A DNA stretch of 64,000 nt from Hypericibacter terrae (lineage in GTDB: Bacteria > Pseudomonadota > Alphaproteobacteria > Dongiales > Dongiaceae). Positions 39,263 to 48,239 of the stretch are shown here, piece after piece. The DNA is taken from the NCBI RefSeq assembly GCF_008728855.1, contig NZ_CP042906.1, positions 1 to 64,000 of the forward strand, in the 5' to 3' direction. How positions within the stretch are numbered: position 1 is the first letter of the stretch; the number at the start of each line of letters is the position of its first letter. Under the pieces are notes generated by a model that searched no databases, had not been told where the DNA came from, and was given only the letters and a program-made list of their open reading frames with translations. The position numbers and the translations under genes are program-made.

Positions 39263-40477
39263 ATGACCAAGCCGCGCCCGGCATCCGCGTCCGAGCTGCG
39301 CCGCTTTCTGCTCGACCGGCAGGGGCTGTGGGGCGCGTTCTGGCCCGGGGCCCAGGCGCCGGCGCGCGCGGTCGATCTCGCCATGTGGCAGATCGATTCG
39401 ATCCGCATCACGGGGCTGCGCAACCAGGAGATCGCCTGGGCCGCGCGCAGCGCCTCGGCGCCGTCGCACTTCTACGATCTGCTCTATGGCCAGAGCGCCC
39501 TGGTCGAGACCCATTACCCGATCTTCGCCACCCGGCGCGACTGGCTCGCCCATATCTCGGAGAGCCTCGCCGATCCCGCCACCCTGCGCAGCCCCGTCAC
39601 CCGGCGGCTCAAGAAGGTGATGCAGGAGGTCGAGGATCATATCCGCGCCAACGGGCCGACGGGCCCGGGCAGCTTCAAGAGCCGGCGCATCGTCGGCGGC
39701 TTCAACACCATCAAGGAGACCACCCGCGCGCTCGAGGTCATGTTCGCGCAGCGCAAGCTGGTGGTGGCGGGCCGCGACAAGAATTTCCAGCGCCTGTTCG
39801 ACCTGACCGAGCGCCGCCTGCCGGAACTCGTCGCCCCGCCCTCGCCGCGCGCCAAGGACTGGCGCAAGGGCTATGACGATTTCCTGATCCGCTCGGCCCT
39901 CCATGTGCTGAAGCTCGCCACGACCGAGCAGATCGCGCAGCGCACCCATCATCATTACGGGCCCTGGCGGCCCGGCGGCGGCATCAAGCGCTGGCGCGAG
40001 CATGTGGCGCATGCGCTCGAGAGCGGCGTCGCCATCCCGGTGCAGGCGACCGACCTGCCGGACCAGCCGGTCTATTGGTATCTGCCCGAAGACGAGGCCG
40101 GCTGGAACGCGCCCGTCGCGAACGACGCGCCGACACGGCTCCTCGCGCCGCTCGACCACCTGCTCTACAGCCGCCCGCGCGCGAAGGAACTCTTCGATCT
40201 CGACTACAAGTTCGAGGCCTACACGCCGGCCCATAAGCGGCGCTTCTATTTCGCGCTGCCGGTGCTCCAGGGCGAGCGGGCCGTGGGCATGGTCGACGGC
40301 AAGCTCGACGGCAAGACCTGGTGGCTGCGCCGGCTCGAGCTCGCCGAGGACGCCGATGCCGAGCAGCTGGGATTCGCCATCCGCCGCTTCGCGGCGCTGG
40401 CCGGCGCCGAGCAGGTCGGCGTGCGCGCGCGGGTGCCGCAGCGGGTCAAGGATGCGATCAAGGGGAAGGTGAAGTAG
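39263..40477 (+). CDS. YcaQ/AlkZ-family DNA glycosylase-like winged-helix protein
   Basis: The 404-residue protein shows the family layout of tandem winged helices: LRRFLLDRQGLWG, AVDLAMWQIDSI, ETHYPIFATRRDWLAHIS and the FLIRSALHVLKLATTEQIAQ region. Typical late motifs are LAPLDHLLYSRPRAKELFDLDYKFEAYTP and AKRR-like KRRFYFALPVLQGERAVG. YcaQ and AlkZ proteins unhook interstrand DNA crosslinks. The exact lesion is inferred from the family. A hairpin at 40479 follows the stop. Confidence 0.85.
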   Translation: MTKPRPASASELRRFLLDRQGLWGAFWPGAQAPARAVDLAMWQIDSIRITGLRNQEIAWAARSASAPSHFYDLLYGQSALVETHYPIFATRRDWLAHISESLADPATLRSPVTRRLKKVMQEVEDHIRANGPTGPGSFKSRRIVGGFNTIKETTRALEVMFAQRKLVVAGRDKNFQRLFDLTERRLPELVAPPSPRAKDWRKGYDDFLIRSALHVLKLATTEQIAQRTHHHYGPWRPGGGIKRWREHVAHALESGVAIPVQATDLPDQPVYWYLPEDEAGWNAPVANDAPTRLLAPLDHLLYSRPRAKELFDLDYKFEAYTPAHKRRFYFALPVLQGERAVGMVDGKLDGKTWWLRRLELAEDADAEQLGFAIRRFAALAGAEQVGVRARVPQRVKDAIKGKVK

Positions 40478-40478
40478 G

Positions 40479-40502
40479 GGGCGATCATTCGAGATCGCCC
40501 TT
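40479..40502 (+). terminator. terminator-like hairpin after the YcaQ-type gene
   Basis: An eight-base stem GGGCGATC (40479-40486) pairs with GATCGCCC (40493-40500) across a six-base loop, one base after the stop codon. Only two T follow, so termination strength is uncertain. Confidence 0.45.
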
Positions 40503-40537
40503 GCAATGATCCCCCCACTGAGAAACCGCCCTCAATC

Positions 40538-40617
40538 GTCATCCCCGCGAAAGCGGGGACCCAACTCTCAACCGACGCCGCTGGATCGACATGGGTCCCC
40601 GCTTTCGCGGGGGTGAC
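40538..40617. repeat. intact dispersed palindromic repeat
   Basis: Two 26-base arms (40538-40563 and 40592-40617) are near-perfect complements, each centred on CGCGAAAGCG-type dyads, with a 28-base spacer. It is the full form of the repeat that is split by the IS30 element at 26.4 kb and degenerate at 32.96 kb. It lies between convergent genes and may act as a bidirectional terminator or RNA-stabilising hairpin. Confidence 0.75.
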
Positions 40618-40685
40618 AAAAGAGGTGCGGTGATGACAGTAAATGGCGAGGAGCGGCGGCCAATAAAAGTGACGCCCTTTCCCGC

Positions 40686-41504
40686 TCATTCCCCCATCTG
40701 CAGCAGTGCGCCGCGTTCGCGGGCGGAGCGGAAGGCGATGAGATACACGCCGAGGCCGACCAGGATGTAGATGACGTTGAGGCCGACCGCGCCCCAAAAG
40801 AGGGCGAGGTTGAAATGCTGGTGGAACAGCACCTCGCGCATGCCTTCGAACACATGGGTCGAGGGCAGGCACCAGGCGATCGGCTGCAGCCAGGCGGGCA
40901 GCACCGTCACGGGGTAATAGATCGCGCTGATGGGGGCGAGCAGGAAGATGATGAACCAGACCAGGTTCTCGGCCCCCAGCCCGTAGCGCATCAGGAGCGA
41001 GGTCGAGAGCATGCCGATGCCCCAGGCCATCATCACCAGGTTCACATAGAAGGCCAGGAGCGGCAGGCCCATGTCGAAGATCGAGAATTTATAGAGCAGG
41101 ATCGCCAGCACCGCCGCCGGCAGCACGCCGATCAGCGTGCGCACCACGCTCATCGCCATCAGCGCCAGGATATGCTCCGCCGGTCGCAGGGGGCTGACAT
41201 AGAGGTTGGCGAGATTGTGCGCCCACATCTCCTCGAGGAAGGAGAGCGAGAATCCGAGCTGGCCGCGGAACAGCACGTCCCACAGCATCACGCCCGCCAT
41301 CAGCACGCCGAAGGCCTGCGCCACATAGGAGGTCTGGGTATAGAAGAACTGCGAGACGAAGCCCCAGATGATCATCTGCATGGTCGGCCAATAGGCCATC
41401 TCGACCAGGCGCGGCCAGGAGCTGCGCAGCACATAGAGGTGCCGCAGCAGGATGGCGCCAATGCGGCGCGGCGAGAGCGCGAAATCCTGGAGGGTCATGC
41501 TCAT
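40686..41504 (-). CDS. ABC-2 type transporter permease
   Basis: The 272-residue membrane protein has about six transmembrane segments and an ABC-2 core: FGVLMAGVMLWDVLFRGQLGFSLSFLEEMWAHNLANLYV, then VWFIIFLLAPISAIYYPVTVLP with the WLQPIAWCLPSTHVFEGMR motif. It forms the membrane part of an exporter with the ATPase encoded five bases upstream. The substrate is unknown. ABC-2 systems often export polysaccharides, drugs or lipids. Confidence 0.88.
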   Translation of the reverse strand: MSMTLQDFALSPRRIGAILLRHLYVLRSSWPRLVEMAYWPTMQMIIWGFVSQFFYTQTSYVAQAFGVLMAGVMLWDVLFRGQLGFSLSFLEEMWAHNLANLYVSPLRPAEHILALMAMSVVRTLIGVLPAAVLAILLYKFSIFDMGLPLLAFYVNLVMMAWGIGMLSTSLLMRYGLGAENLVWFIIFLLAPISAIYYPVTVLPAWLQPIAWCLPSTHVFEGMREVLFHQHFNLALFWGAVGLNVIYILVGLGVYLIAFRSARERGALLQMGE

Positions 41505-41509
41505 GGCGG

Positions 41510-42286
41510 TCAGCCCGCTTCCGGCTTGGCTTCTTCGGCGGGCGCCGCCACGCCATGGCCGCGCTCGCGCGCGATGTCGAGGAACACTTCCTCGAGATTG
41601 GCGCGGCCATAGCGGCGCAGCAGATCGACCGGCTTGCCGCGATCGACCACGCGGCCGCGGCGCATCATCAAGACCTCGCTGCAGAGCCGCTCGACCTCCG
41701 CCATGTTGTGCGAGGCGAGCAGGATCGTGGCGCCGGTCTCCTTGCGGAAAGTTTCGAGATAATGGCGGACCCAGTCGGCGGTGTCGGGGTCGAGCGAGGC
41801 GGTGGGCTCGTCGAGCAGCAGCAATTCGGGACGGTTGAGGAGCGCCTTGGCCAGCGCCACCCGGGTCTTCTGCCCGGCCGAGAGCTTGCCGCAGGGCCGG
41901 TCCATGAACTCGCCCAGCGCCAGCTCCTCGCCCAGCTCGGCGATGCGCCGGGTCGGATCGGCGACGCCATAGAGCGTGGCGAAGACCCGCAGATTCTGGC
42001 GCGGTGTCAGGCGGCGCGGCAGGTCGACATAGGGCGAGGAGAAATTCATGCGCGCCAGCACCCGATAGCGGTGCTTGAGCATGTCCTCACCCAGGATACG
42101 GATGCTGCCGGAAGTCGGGATCAGAAGTCCCAGCAGCATGGCGATGCTGGTGGTCTTCCCGGCGCCATTGCCGCCCAGGAGGCCGATGACGGTGCCTCCG
42201 GGTGCCGAGAAGCCGAGCTCATCGACAGCGATCACGGGGCCGAAGCGCTTGGAGAGCCCTTCGACGAGAATGACGGGTTCGGACAT
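41510..42286 (-). CDS. ABC transporter ATP-binding protein
   Basis: The ATPase (258 residues from this ATG) has Walker A GGNGAGKTTSIAMLLG, the signature KLSAGQKTRVALAKALLNRP, Walker B LLLLDEPTASLDPDTAD and the H-loop LLASHNMAEVERLCS. It powers the ABC-2 permease immediately downstream. The frame extends four codons upstream to a GTG at 42298, but the ATG at MSEPVILVEGLSK was preferred. Together the pair forms an export operon. Confidence 0.92.
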   Translation of the reverse strand: MSEPVILVEGLSKRFGPVIAVDELGFSAPGGTVIGLLGGNGAGKTTSIAMLLGLLIPTSGSIRILGEDMLKHRYRVLARMNFSSPYVDLPRRLTPRQNLRVFATLYGVADPTRRIAELGEELALGEFMDRPCGKLSAGQKTRVALAKALLNRPELLLLDEPTASLDPDTADWVRHYLETFRKETGATILLASHNMAEVERLCSEVLMMRRGRVVDRGKPVDLLRRYGRANLEEVFLDIARERGHGVAAPAEEAKPEAG

Positions 42287-42456
42287 GCGAGATCGCACTA
42301 TGCCGCGATTCGGCGACTCCGGCTAGGCATGGCTACGGAAATTTCATCCTGGCCGGCGTCAGTCGGGGCTGGGCGGCATTGCGATTCAGCCTCGTGCGGG
42401 GTCAAATGGTGCCGCCTCACGCCCTCCTTTGGCCCCCGGCGCCGGGTAATTCGCCC

Positions 42457-43656
42457 ATGAGCCTTGTCTTGCGGACGCTGCTGCTGACGGCCTGTCTCTG
42501 GCTCGTGACAGGCCTCCCCGCAGAGGCCGCGTCTTGCGGCTCGCCGGCGATCGACCATGCGGCGGCCAAGGTCCGGGAAGCGCGGGTCGCTCTCGGGGCG
42601 CTGCCCATCTACGAGAATTCGGGGCCGACATCCCTGACGCCGCAGGCGCAGGCGGTCATATCGGAGATGAAAGCGCATCTTCGCGACTTCCTCGACGCCT
42701 ATATGCGCTGCCTCCCACCGAACTTCGATACGGCCAGCACGCAGGACGACCTTGGCCAGCGGTTCGAACAGCGGGAGGTCGAGCCGATCGGCCCGGTCCA
42801 TTACGGCGACCATCTGACCTTCACGATGCAACGGCCCGCCGGCCACCCCGATCTGGTGGCGGTCACGGCGAGCTTCGCGATCGAATGCGGCACCGATACG
42901 GTCCTCTTTCTCTTCTCGTCCGAGGGCGGCTCGTGGACCGAAATTCTGCGATGGCAGAGCCGTCCCTATCCCGAGATCAATGGCGCCTTTGCTTCCTTCA
43001 GCTATGGCGTCTCGCCACCCGACGAATCGGGCCATTGGTTCGTGGTCACGAAGACAGTCGCCCCCTGGTGCAGTTCGACCTGGTCGGTCATTCGCTACTC
43101 GGTCTTGCGCCCGCGAGCGGATCGGGTGACGCCGCGGGTGATCTATGACGCCGAAGATCCGATCTGGTGGGGCGGCGAGGATTTTGGACGGCTGAATGTG
43201 GACCGCGACTCGTTCGATCTTCGCTTCCACGCCGACAGCATCGATCTCGGCATCCATAGCCGGCTGTGGATCCGGCATTTCGCGGTCGAGGGCGACGAAG
43301 TCCGCCGCGTCGCCCCCATTGCCCTCTCGCCGCGCGACTTCGTCGATGAATGGATGACGTCGCCCTGGAACCAGGCCTCGTCCTGGTCGAAGACGGAAGC
43401 GAGACCCGCACTGAAGTCCTGGCATGAACGCCTGCAAGCCCTGCGTGCGACGGAATATTACGAGTATGGCGCCATTCAGCGCTGCGGCGATGGCACGGCG
43501 CGTTACCAGGTCGAGCTCAAGTCGGACGATCCGAGCAGCGACGTCTATTTCCGGCTGGAGGGATCGCCCTCGGCGTTCGACATGATCGCGGTCGGCGCCA
43601 AGCCCGATCCGCGCTGCGGCGGCCCGAATCTTTTGGACAGCATGGCGACCCAATAG
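42457..43656 (+). CDS. hypothetical secreted protein
   Basis: The 399-residue protein has a signal peptide (LLLTACLWLVTGLPAEA) and a mature domain with four or more cysteines, including ASCGSPAID, RCLPPNFD, APWCSSTWS and RCGDGTARY, possibly disulfide-bonded. No family was recognised. It lies just upstream of the RegB-type kinase on the same strand (about 54 bases to the kinase start), which may mean co-regulation or only proximity. Confidence 0.6.
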   Translation: MSLVLRTLLLTACLWLVTGLPAEAASCGSPAIDHAAAKVREARVALGALPIYENSGPTSLTPQAQAVISEMKAHLRDFLDAYMRCLPPNFDTASTQDDLGQRFEQREVEPIGPVHYGDHLTFTMQRPAGHPDLVAVTASFAIECGTDTVLFLFSSEGGSWTEILRWQSRPYPEINGAFASFSYGVSPPDESGHWFVVTKTVAPWCSSTWSVIRYSVLRPRADRVTPRVIYDAEDPIWWGGEDFGRLNVDRDSFDLRFHADSIDLGIHSRLWIRHFAVEGDEVRRVAPIALSPRDFVDEWMTSPWNQASSWSKTEARPALKSWHERLQALRATEYYEYGAIQRCGDGTARYQVELKSDDPSSDVYFRLEGSPSAFDMIAVGAKPDPRCGGPNLLDSMATQ

Positions 43657-43710
43657 GGGCTCCCGTCGGGTCTTGCGGTGCGGGCGCGTCTGGTCTTTCC
43701 TGGCCCGGTC

Positions 43711-45054
43711 ATGACCGCCGAAACCACACTGACCTCGGGACGTGCCGGACGGGTCCTGGGCCGGCGCGACCATAGCGGCCCGGCCGTGGGCGGCCGGGTC
43801 CGGCGCGGGACGCTCAACACCATCCGCTGGGTGGCGATCCTGGGCCAGCTCCTGGCCCTGTTCTTCACCCATTTCGGCCTCGGCTACGAGCTGCCCCTGG
43901 GTTGGGCGCTCTGCGCCGTCGGGACCTCGGCCCTGGTCAATCTCTGGGCCAGCCGGCGGGGCCGTGCCTCCTCGCGCCTGTCGGATCGCGAGGCGGCCCT
44001 CTATCTGGGCTTCGACCTGGTCGAGCTGGCGGCGCTGCTCTATCTGACCGGCGGCCTCAACAATCCCTTCGCCATCCTGATCCTGGCGCCGGTCACGGTC
44101 TCGGCCGCGACCCTGTCGCGGGCGACCACGGCGGTGCTGGCCGTCCTGGCGGTGGTCGCGGTCGTGGTGCTGTCGCTCTGGCATCTGGCGCTGCCCTGGC
44201 CGACGCCGGGCTTCAGCCTGGAGCCGGTCTTCATCCTCGGGCTGGCAGCGGCCCTCGCCCTCTCGACCCTGTTCGTCGCCATCTATGTCTTCAGCGTCGC
44301 CGAAGAGGCGCGGCGCATGTCCCACGCGCTCTCGGCGACGCAGATGGCGCTCGACCGCGAGCAGCAGGTCTCGGCCCTGGGGGCGCTGGCCGCCGCCGCC
44401 GCCCATGAGCTCGGCAGCCCGCTCGGCACCATCGCCGTCGTGGCCAAGGAGCTTGCGCGCGATCTGCCGCCCGACAGCCCGTTCAAGGACGACGTGCAGC
44501 TGCTGCTGAGCCAGAGCGAGCGCTGCCGCGGCATCCTGGCGAGCCTCGCCGCGAAGCCGGAGGTGGGCGGCGGCACGCCGTTCGACGCCGTCGGGGTCAA
44601 GCAGCTGATCGAGATGACCGCGGCCCCGCATCGCCGCCACGATGTGGACCTGACCATCCAGGAACTTGTTCTCAACAGCGACGGCAATATGGTGGCGCCC
44701 AAGGTGCCGCGGCGGCCCGAGATCCTGCATGGTCTCGGCACCCTGTTGCAGAACGCCATCGAGTTCGCCCGTTCCCAGGTCGAGGTCAAGGCCTTGTGGC
44801 GCGACGGGCAGCTGACCATGACCATTGCCGATGACGGGCCGGGCTTTCCCTCCGACCTGTTGGGCCATCTGGGCGAGCCCTATCTATCAGGGGGCGACCA
44901 GGGCCGGGGCGGGGAACATATGGGGCTCGGGATCTTCATTGCCGAGACCCTGCTGGCGCGGACCGGCGCCACGGTCAGCCTCGCCAATCGACGCGAGGGG
45001 GGCGCCCAGGTTACCATCGAGTGGCCGCGCGGCCCGCTTTCGGATACGGACTAG
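43711..45054 (+). CDS. RegB/PrrB/ActS-type redox sensor histidine kinase
   Basis: The 447-residue membrane kinase has about six transmembrane segments (25-190). They include the quinone-binding type motif YLTGGLNNPFAILILAPVT. The H-box is AAAAHELGSPLGTIAVVAKEL (His232), with the redox-active-type cysteine in SERCRGIL (Cys272). The ATPase domain has N-box ALLQNAIEFA-like and G-box ADDGPGFP and GLGIFIAETLL. RegB-type kinases respond to the quinone pool and oxygen. A GTG 11 codons upstream is an alternative start. The partner RegA follows. Confidence 0.93.
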   Translation: MTAETTLTSGRAGRVLGRRDHSGPAVGGRVRRGTLNTIRWVAILGQLLALFFTHFGLGYELPLGWALCAVGTSALVNLWASRRGRASSRLSDREAALYLGFDLVELAALLYLTGGLNNPFAILILAPVTVSAATLSRATTAVLAVLAVVAVVVLSLWHLALPWPTPGFSLEPVFILGLAAALALSTLFVAIYVFSVAEEARRMSHALSATQMALDREQQVSALGALAAAAAHELGSPLGTIAVVAKELARDLPPDSPFKDDVQLLLSQSERCRGILASLAAKPEVGGGTPFDAVGVKQLIEMTAAPHRRHDVDLTIQELVLNSDGNMVAPKVPRRPEILHGLGTLLQNAIEFARSQVEVKALWRDGQLTMTIADDGPGFPSDLLGHLGEPYLSGGDQGRGGEHMGLGIFIAETLLARTGATVSLANRREGGAQVTIEWPRGPLSDTD

Positions 45055-45108
45055 AATCCGGGCTCGCGGACCCCCATCTCGACGCCAATGCGTCTCGAGG
45101 AGTTGTTC

Positions 45109-45684
45109 ATGACCGATAAGCCCGTCTCCGCCGCCAGCCCCGCCGAGGTTCCGGCCGGAGAGCGAACCCTGCTCCTGGTCGACGATGACGGCCCGTTCCG
45201 GCAACGGCTGGCGCTCGCCATGGAACGGCGCGGTTACGACGTGGCCCAGGCCGACAGCGTCGCGGCTGGCATTGCCGCCGCCAAGGCCCGGCCCCCGCTC
45301 TTCGCCGTGGTCGATCTGCGGCTGGGCGACGGATCGGGGCTCGATGTGGTGACGGCGCTGCGCGACGCCCGGCCGGAAACGCGGGTGGTGGTGCTGACGG
45401 GCTACGGCAATATCGCGACCGCGGTCGCGGCGGTGAAGCAGGGCGCGCTCGATTACCTGCCCAAGCCCGCCGACGCCGACGCGGTCGAATCCGCGCTCCA
45501 GCAGCAGGGCGACGCGCTGCCGCCGCCGCCCGAGCAGCCGATGACCGCCGATCGTGTGCGCTGGGAACATATCCAGCGCGTGTTCGAGCAGTGCGATCGC
45601 AACGTATCCGAGACGGCGCGCCGCCTGCGCATGCATCGGCGCACGCTCCAGCGCATCCTGCAGAAATACGCCCCGCGGACCTGA
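45109..45684 (+). CDS. RegA/PrrA/ActR-type response regulator
   Basis: The 191-residue regulator has a receiver domain with LLLVDDDGPFRQRLALAM and the phospho-acceptor in VVDLRLGDGSGL (Asp69). A Fis-type helix-turn-helix follows (NVSETARRLRMHRRTLQRILQKYAPR), as in RegA. GAGGAG precedes the ATG at 45109 by seven bases. It acts with the upstream RegB kinase as a global redox regulator of respiration, nitrogen or carbon genes (family knowledge). Confidence 0.94.
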   Translation: MTDKPVSAASPAEVPAGERTLLLVDDDGPFRQRLALAMERRGYDVAQADSVAAGIAAAKARPPLFAVVDLRLGDGSGLDVVTALRDARPETRVVVLTGYGNIATAVAAVKQGALDYLPKPADADAVESALQQQGDALPPPPEQPMTADRVRWEHIQRVFEQCDRNVSETARRLRMHRRTLQRILQKYAPRT

Positions 45685-45695
45685 CGCTTTCTTCA

Positions 45696-45887
45696 TCCCC
45701 TTCCCTTGCGGGAGGGGGTAGGGGGAGGGGTCGCCGCGATGTTCATGGCATGGCGAAACGCGAAGCTATTCCTTGCTTCGCTTGCGACCGGCATCCCCTC
45801 CCCGCTCGCTACGCTCGCCGCCCCTCCCGGCCGCGGGCTTTGCCCGCTGATTCTCTTAGATCGCCGGCGAAGCCGGCAGGGAAGGGG
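45696..45887. repeat. GC-rich dispersed repeat, long copy
   Basis: Starting 12 bases after the RegA stop, the left end reads CCCCTTCCCTTGCGGGAGGG and GGTAGGGGGAGGGG. The right end (near 45860-45887) contains GCCGGCGAAGCCGGC and AGGGAAGGGG. The middle carries several small dyads. It fills nearly all of the 253-base gap to the degenerate GGDEF-EAL gene and may act as a terminator for both convergent genes. Confidence 0.6.
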
Positions 45888-45937
45888 CTGAAGTTGAGCT
45901 GTGACGGCGGAGTGTTCGTGCTCCGATGGATTTCTAA

Positions 45938-47239
45938 CTAGGACGCCTGTCGCTGCGACGGCGCTGCGGCGGGTGCAGCGGCAGGCGCGTTGGCGGCGGC
46001 CGGTGCCGCTGCGGCAGGGGCAGCGGCTGCGCCGCCGGTGGCGCGGGCGCGCATCATGCCGTCGAAATGATGGCCCTGATACATGGTGATGCCGAGCTTC
46101 TGCCCCAGCTCGAGGCAGATTTCGGTTTCGCAGCGCGACAGGATCACGCGATCGCGGCCGATCCGGTCGATCGCCTCCTGGACGTCGCGGGCGACGCGGT
46201 TGTCGAGGTTGGTGGAGAGATCGGGGGTCCATTCGAGCTTGACCAGATCGACGCCGAGCCGTTCGCGGTCCACCATCGGCAGCAACAGCGGCTTCACGCC
46301 GTCGATGCAGATCTTGTAGCCGCGCTCCTTCAGCCATTCTCGCGCGAAGATGTAGGAGCCCGGATCGGCATAGATGTCGATCTGCTGCAGCTCGATGACG
46401 GCGGCGCTGGCGCGTTCGGCGCCCACGATGCGGTCGAACTCCTGGAACTCCGGCGACAGCACGGTCGCGACATTGAGATTGAGCGAAAAGCCACGCTTCG
46501 GGTCGATCTCGCCCTTGCTCTTCAGCAGCGCCAGGACGCGCTGGTCGAGCAGGCGGGTCAGGTGCTGGAACAGCCAGCGATCGGCGGCGATATCGACGCC
46601 CGGCATCACGGCGCGGCCGAGCTCGGCGATCGACACGAAGATCTCGAGCAGCAGCGGCTCGATCTGGCGATTCTCGATCGCGAGACAGATCGGCTGGCGG
46701 CGGACCAGCGGCGAGAGATCCGCGGTGGCGATGGTCTGTTCGATCTGGCCGAGGCGGCGGGGATCCAGCGGCTCGGCCAACGGCTTGGGCTTCGCGTCGC
46801 GCTGGACGGCGGCGGCCTTGCGCTTCGTCAGCGCGTCCTCGGCCGCCTTCTTCAGGTCGGCCCAGTCGGTCTCGAGATTGAACCAGTGGCAGAACCTGTC
46901 TTCCTCGGTGCCGGCATGGCTCAGCAGCGGATCGAGACTGAAGAGATAGCGCAGCCGCGTCACCGGCTCCTCGAGCTCCTCGATGGTCGCGCCCTTGGTG
47001 ATGAAGACGTAGTCGCCGGCCGCGAGCCGGAACAGCGCGCTCTCATGCTTCTTCGCGAGCTTGTCGAAGCAGGAGGCCGCGATGCGGAAATGATGCTCGC
47101 GCCGGTTATAGGGACGCAGCTCCGACAGATGCACGATGACCGCGCGCCGGCCCTCGGTGAAGCGCTCCAGCCTTCCCACATAGTCGAGGAGCGCCTGCTC
47201 CTGATCGACTGTCCTGTTGTCCCGCACGCGATCGTTCAT
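45938..47239 (-). CDS. degenerate GGDEF-EAL protein (probable non-catalytic c-di-GMP effector)
   Basis: The 433-residue soluble protein has an N-terminal GGDEF-like fold where GGDEF has become AAGDY (RLAAGDYVFI, 71-80). The EAL-like part covers about 180-395. There EAL reads EIF (199-201), the metal-binding DD pair reads DG (313-314), and AEGVE reads LSRCE (367-371, first Glu lost). Asn256, Glu283 and Lys334 are kept, so ligand binding may remain but catalysis is unlikely (inference). The C-terminus is an Ala/Pro-rich tail. It lies 47 bases downstream of a LapG-like protease. Confidence 0.75.
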   Translation of the reverse strand: MNDRVRDNRTVDQEQALLDYVGRLERFTEGRRAVIVHLSELRPYNRREHHFRIAASCFDKLAKKHESALFRLAAGDYVFITKGATIEELEEPVTRLRYLFSLDPLLSHAGTEEDRFCHWFNLETDWADLKKAAEDALTKRKAAAVQRDAKPKPLAEPLDPRRLGQIEQTIATADLSPLVRRQPICLAIENRQIEPLLLEIFVSIAELGRAVMPGVDIAADRWLFQHLTRLLDQRVLALLKSKGEIDPKRGFSLNLNVATVLSPEFQEFDRIVGAERASAAVIELQQIDIYADPGSYIFAREWLKERGYKICIDGVKPLLLPMVDRERLGVDLVKLEWTPDLSTNLDNRVARDVQEAIDRIGRDRVILSRCETEICLELGQKLGITMYQGHHFDGMMRARATGGAAAAPAAAAPAAANAPAAAPAAAPSQRQAS

Positions 47240-47286
47240 GGTCTCTCTCTGAATGTCATGTCGCCGCGCCCCGGCTGCGCAAGAGC

Positions 47287-47940
47287 TCAGGCGGGGCGGT
47301 GCAACCACCAACCGGTGTCGTTGACCGAATAGACGGGCTTGTAATGCTTGATGCTGGAGGCCGGCACGACCTTCTGAATCTGATTGTCGAGCACCATCGG
47401 CGTGCCGTCGACATAGACGACCAGGATGGCGTGGCCGAGGCCGAGATTGAGATCGTTCAAGGCGACGATGCGCATCTGGTCGGTCGATACGCCGGAATCG
47501 CGCAACGCATAGAACTTGGCGATCGCGTAATCCTCGCAATCCCCGTTCTTGCGCAGGAACTCGAACGGCGTCGCCCAGTAGTCGGGCTTGCCCCAGTTCA
47601 CCTGATCGAGAATGTATGGATGCGCGTTCATCATGCTGTTGATCGTTCTCAGCTTGGTCTTGAGGTCCAGATCCTTGGTCTGGGCGATGATGCTCTTCCA
47701 GAGCTTGGTATTGCAGAGCGCCGGCGGGCAGCCCGCCAGCTCCTTCGCGAACCGATCCATCACGCCGGTCCATTTCGGGAACTGCTTGAGGCTGGTGCCG
47801 TGAAGCTCCTTGGTTCCAAAAAAGGACGGGGTGAAACCCGCCGCATGGGCCGTTGGGCCGACAGCCAATAACGCGAAGGCGATGATTCCGAAAAGGAGGG
47901 CCAGGGCATCGCGCCGAACCCTCCGGATCGCACCAATCAT
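47287..47940 (-). CDS. BTLCP (LapG-like) periplasmic transglutaminase-type cysteine protease
   Basis: The 217-residue protein has a signal peptide (ALALLFGIIAFALLAVGPTAHA). The bacterial transglutaminase-like domain keeps its catalytic triad: Cys in NGDCEDYAIAKFYALRDSG, His in GLGHAILVVYV and Asp in PMVLDNQ. Family members such as LapG cleave surface adhesins in the periplasm under control of a c-di-GMP receptor. It is transcribed before the degenerate GGDEF-EAL gene, and a CtrA-type site lies 81 bases upstream of its ATG. Confidence 0.88.
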   Translation of the reverse strand: MIGAIRRVRRDALALLFGIIAFALLAVGPTAHAAGFTPSFFGTKELHGTSLKQFPKWTGVMDRFAKELAGCPPALCNTKLWKSIIAQTKDLDLKTKLRTINSMMNAHPYILDQVNWGKPDYWATPFEFLRKNGDCEDYAIAKFYALRDSGVSTDQMRIVALNDLNLGLGHAILVVYVDGTPMVLDNQIQKVVPASSIKHYKPVYSVNDTGWWLHRPA

Positions 47941-48020
47941 GACCGAACACCCCGGTTGTACCGATCTAGGCCCGCTCGATGCTAACCGGGCGATCTCGGC
48001 TATAGCTTGAAGGGACGTGC

Positions 48021-48035
48021 TTAACGCGTGCTTAA
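48021..48035. promoter_or_regulatory. CtrA-type binding site (TTAA-N7-TTAA)
   Basis: TTAA (48021-48024) and TTAA (48032-48035) are separated by exactly seven bases. Both are inside GTGCTTAA direct repeats 11 bases apart. This fits the alphaproteobacterial CtrA consensus. It is in the gap between the divergent BTLCP and receptor genes. No other TTAA-N7-TTAA was noticed in this GC-rich window. Confidence 0.65.
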
Positions 48036-48239
48036 TTGCTATGAGTCTACCGATCCCCAGAAGAATTGTCCGCGCCGGGCTGGTTGATTATCCCGGGCGG
48101 AGCTAAATTGGACCTGTAGATCTACGAACTGGGGCAACAGGGCCCCTTGTTCCAGTGCGCCCGGCGGGGTTGCTGCATTGTTCGCGCCGCCTTCTTCGAG
48201 GCGGCGGGCGGCCTGGGCAAATGTGAGGAGAAGATCCGT

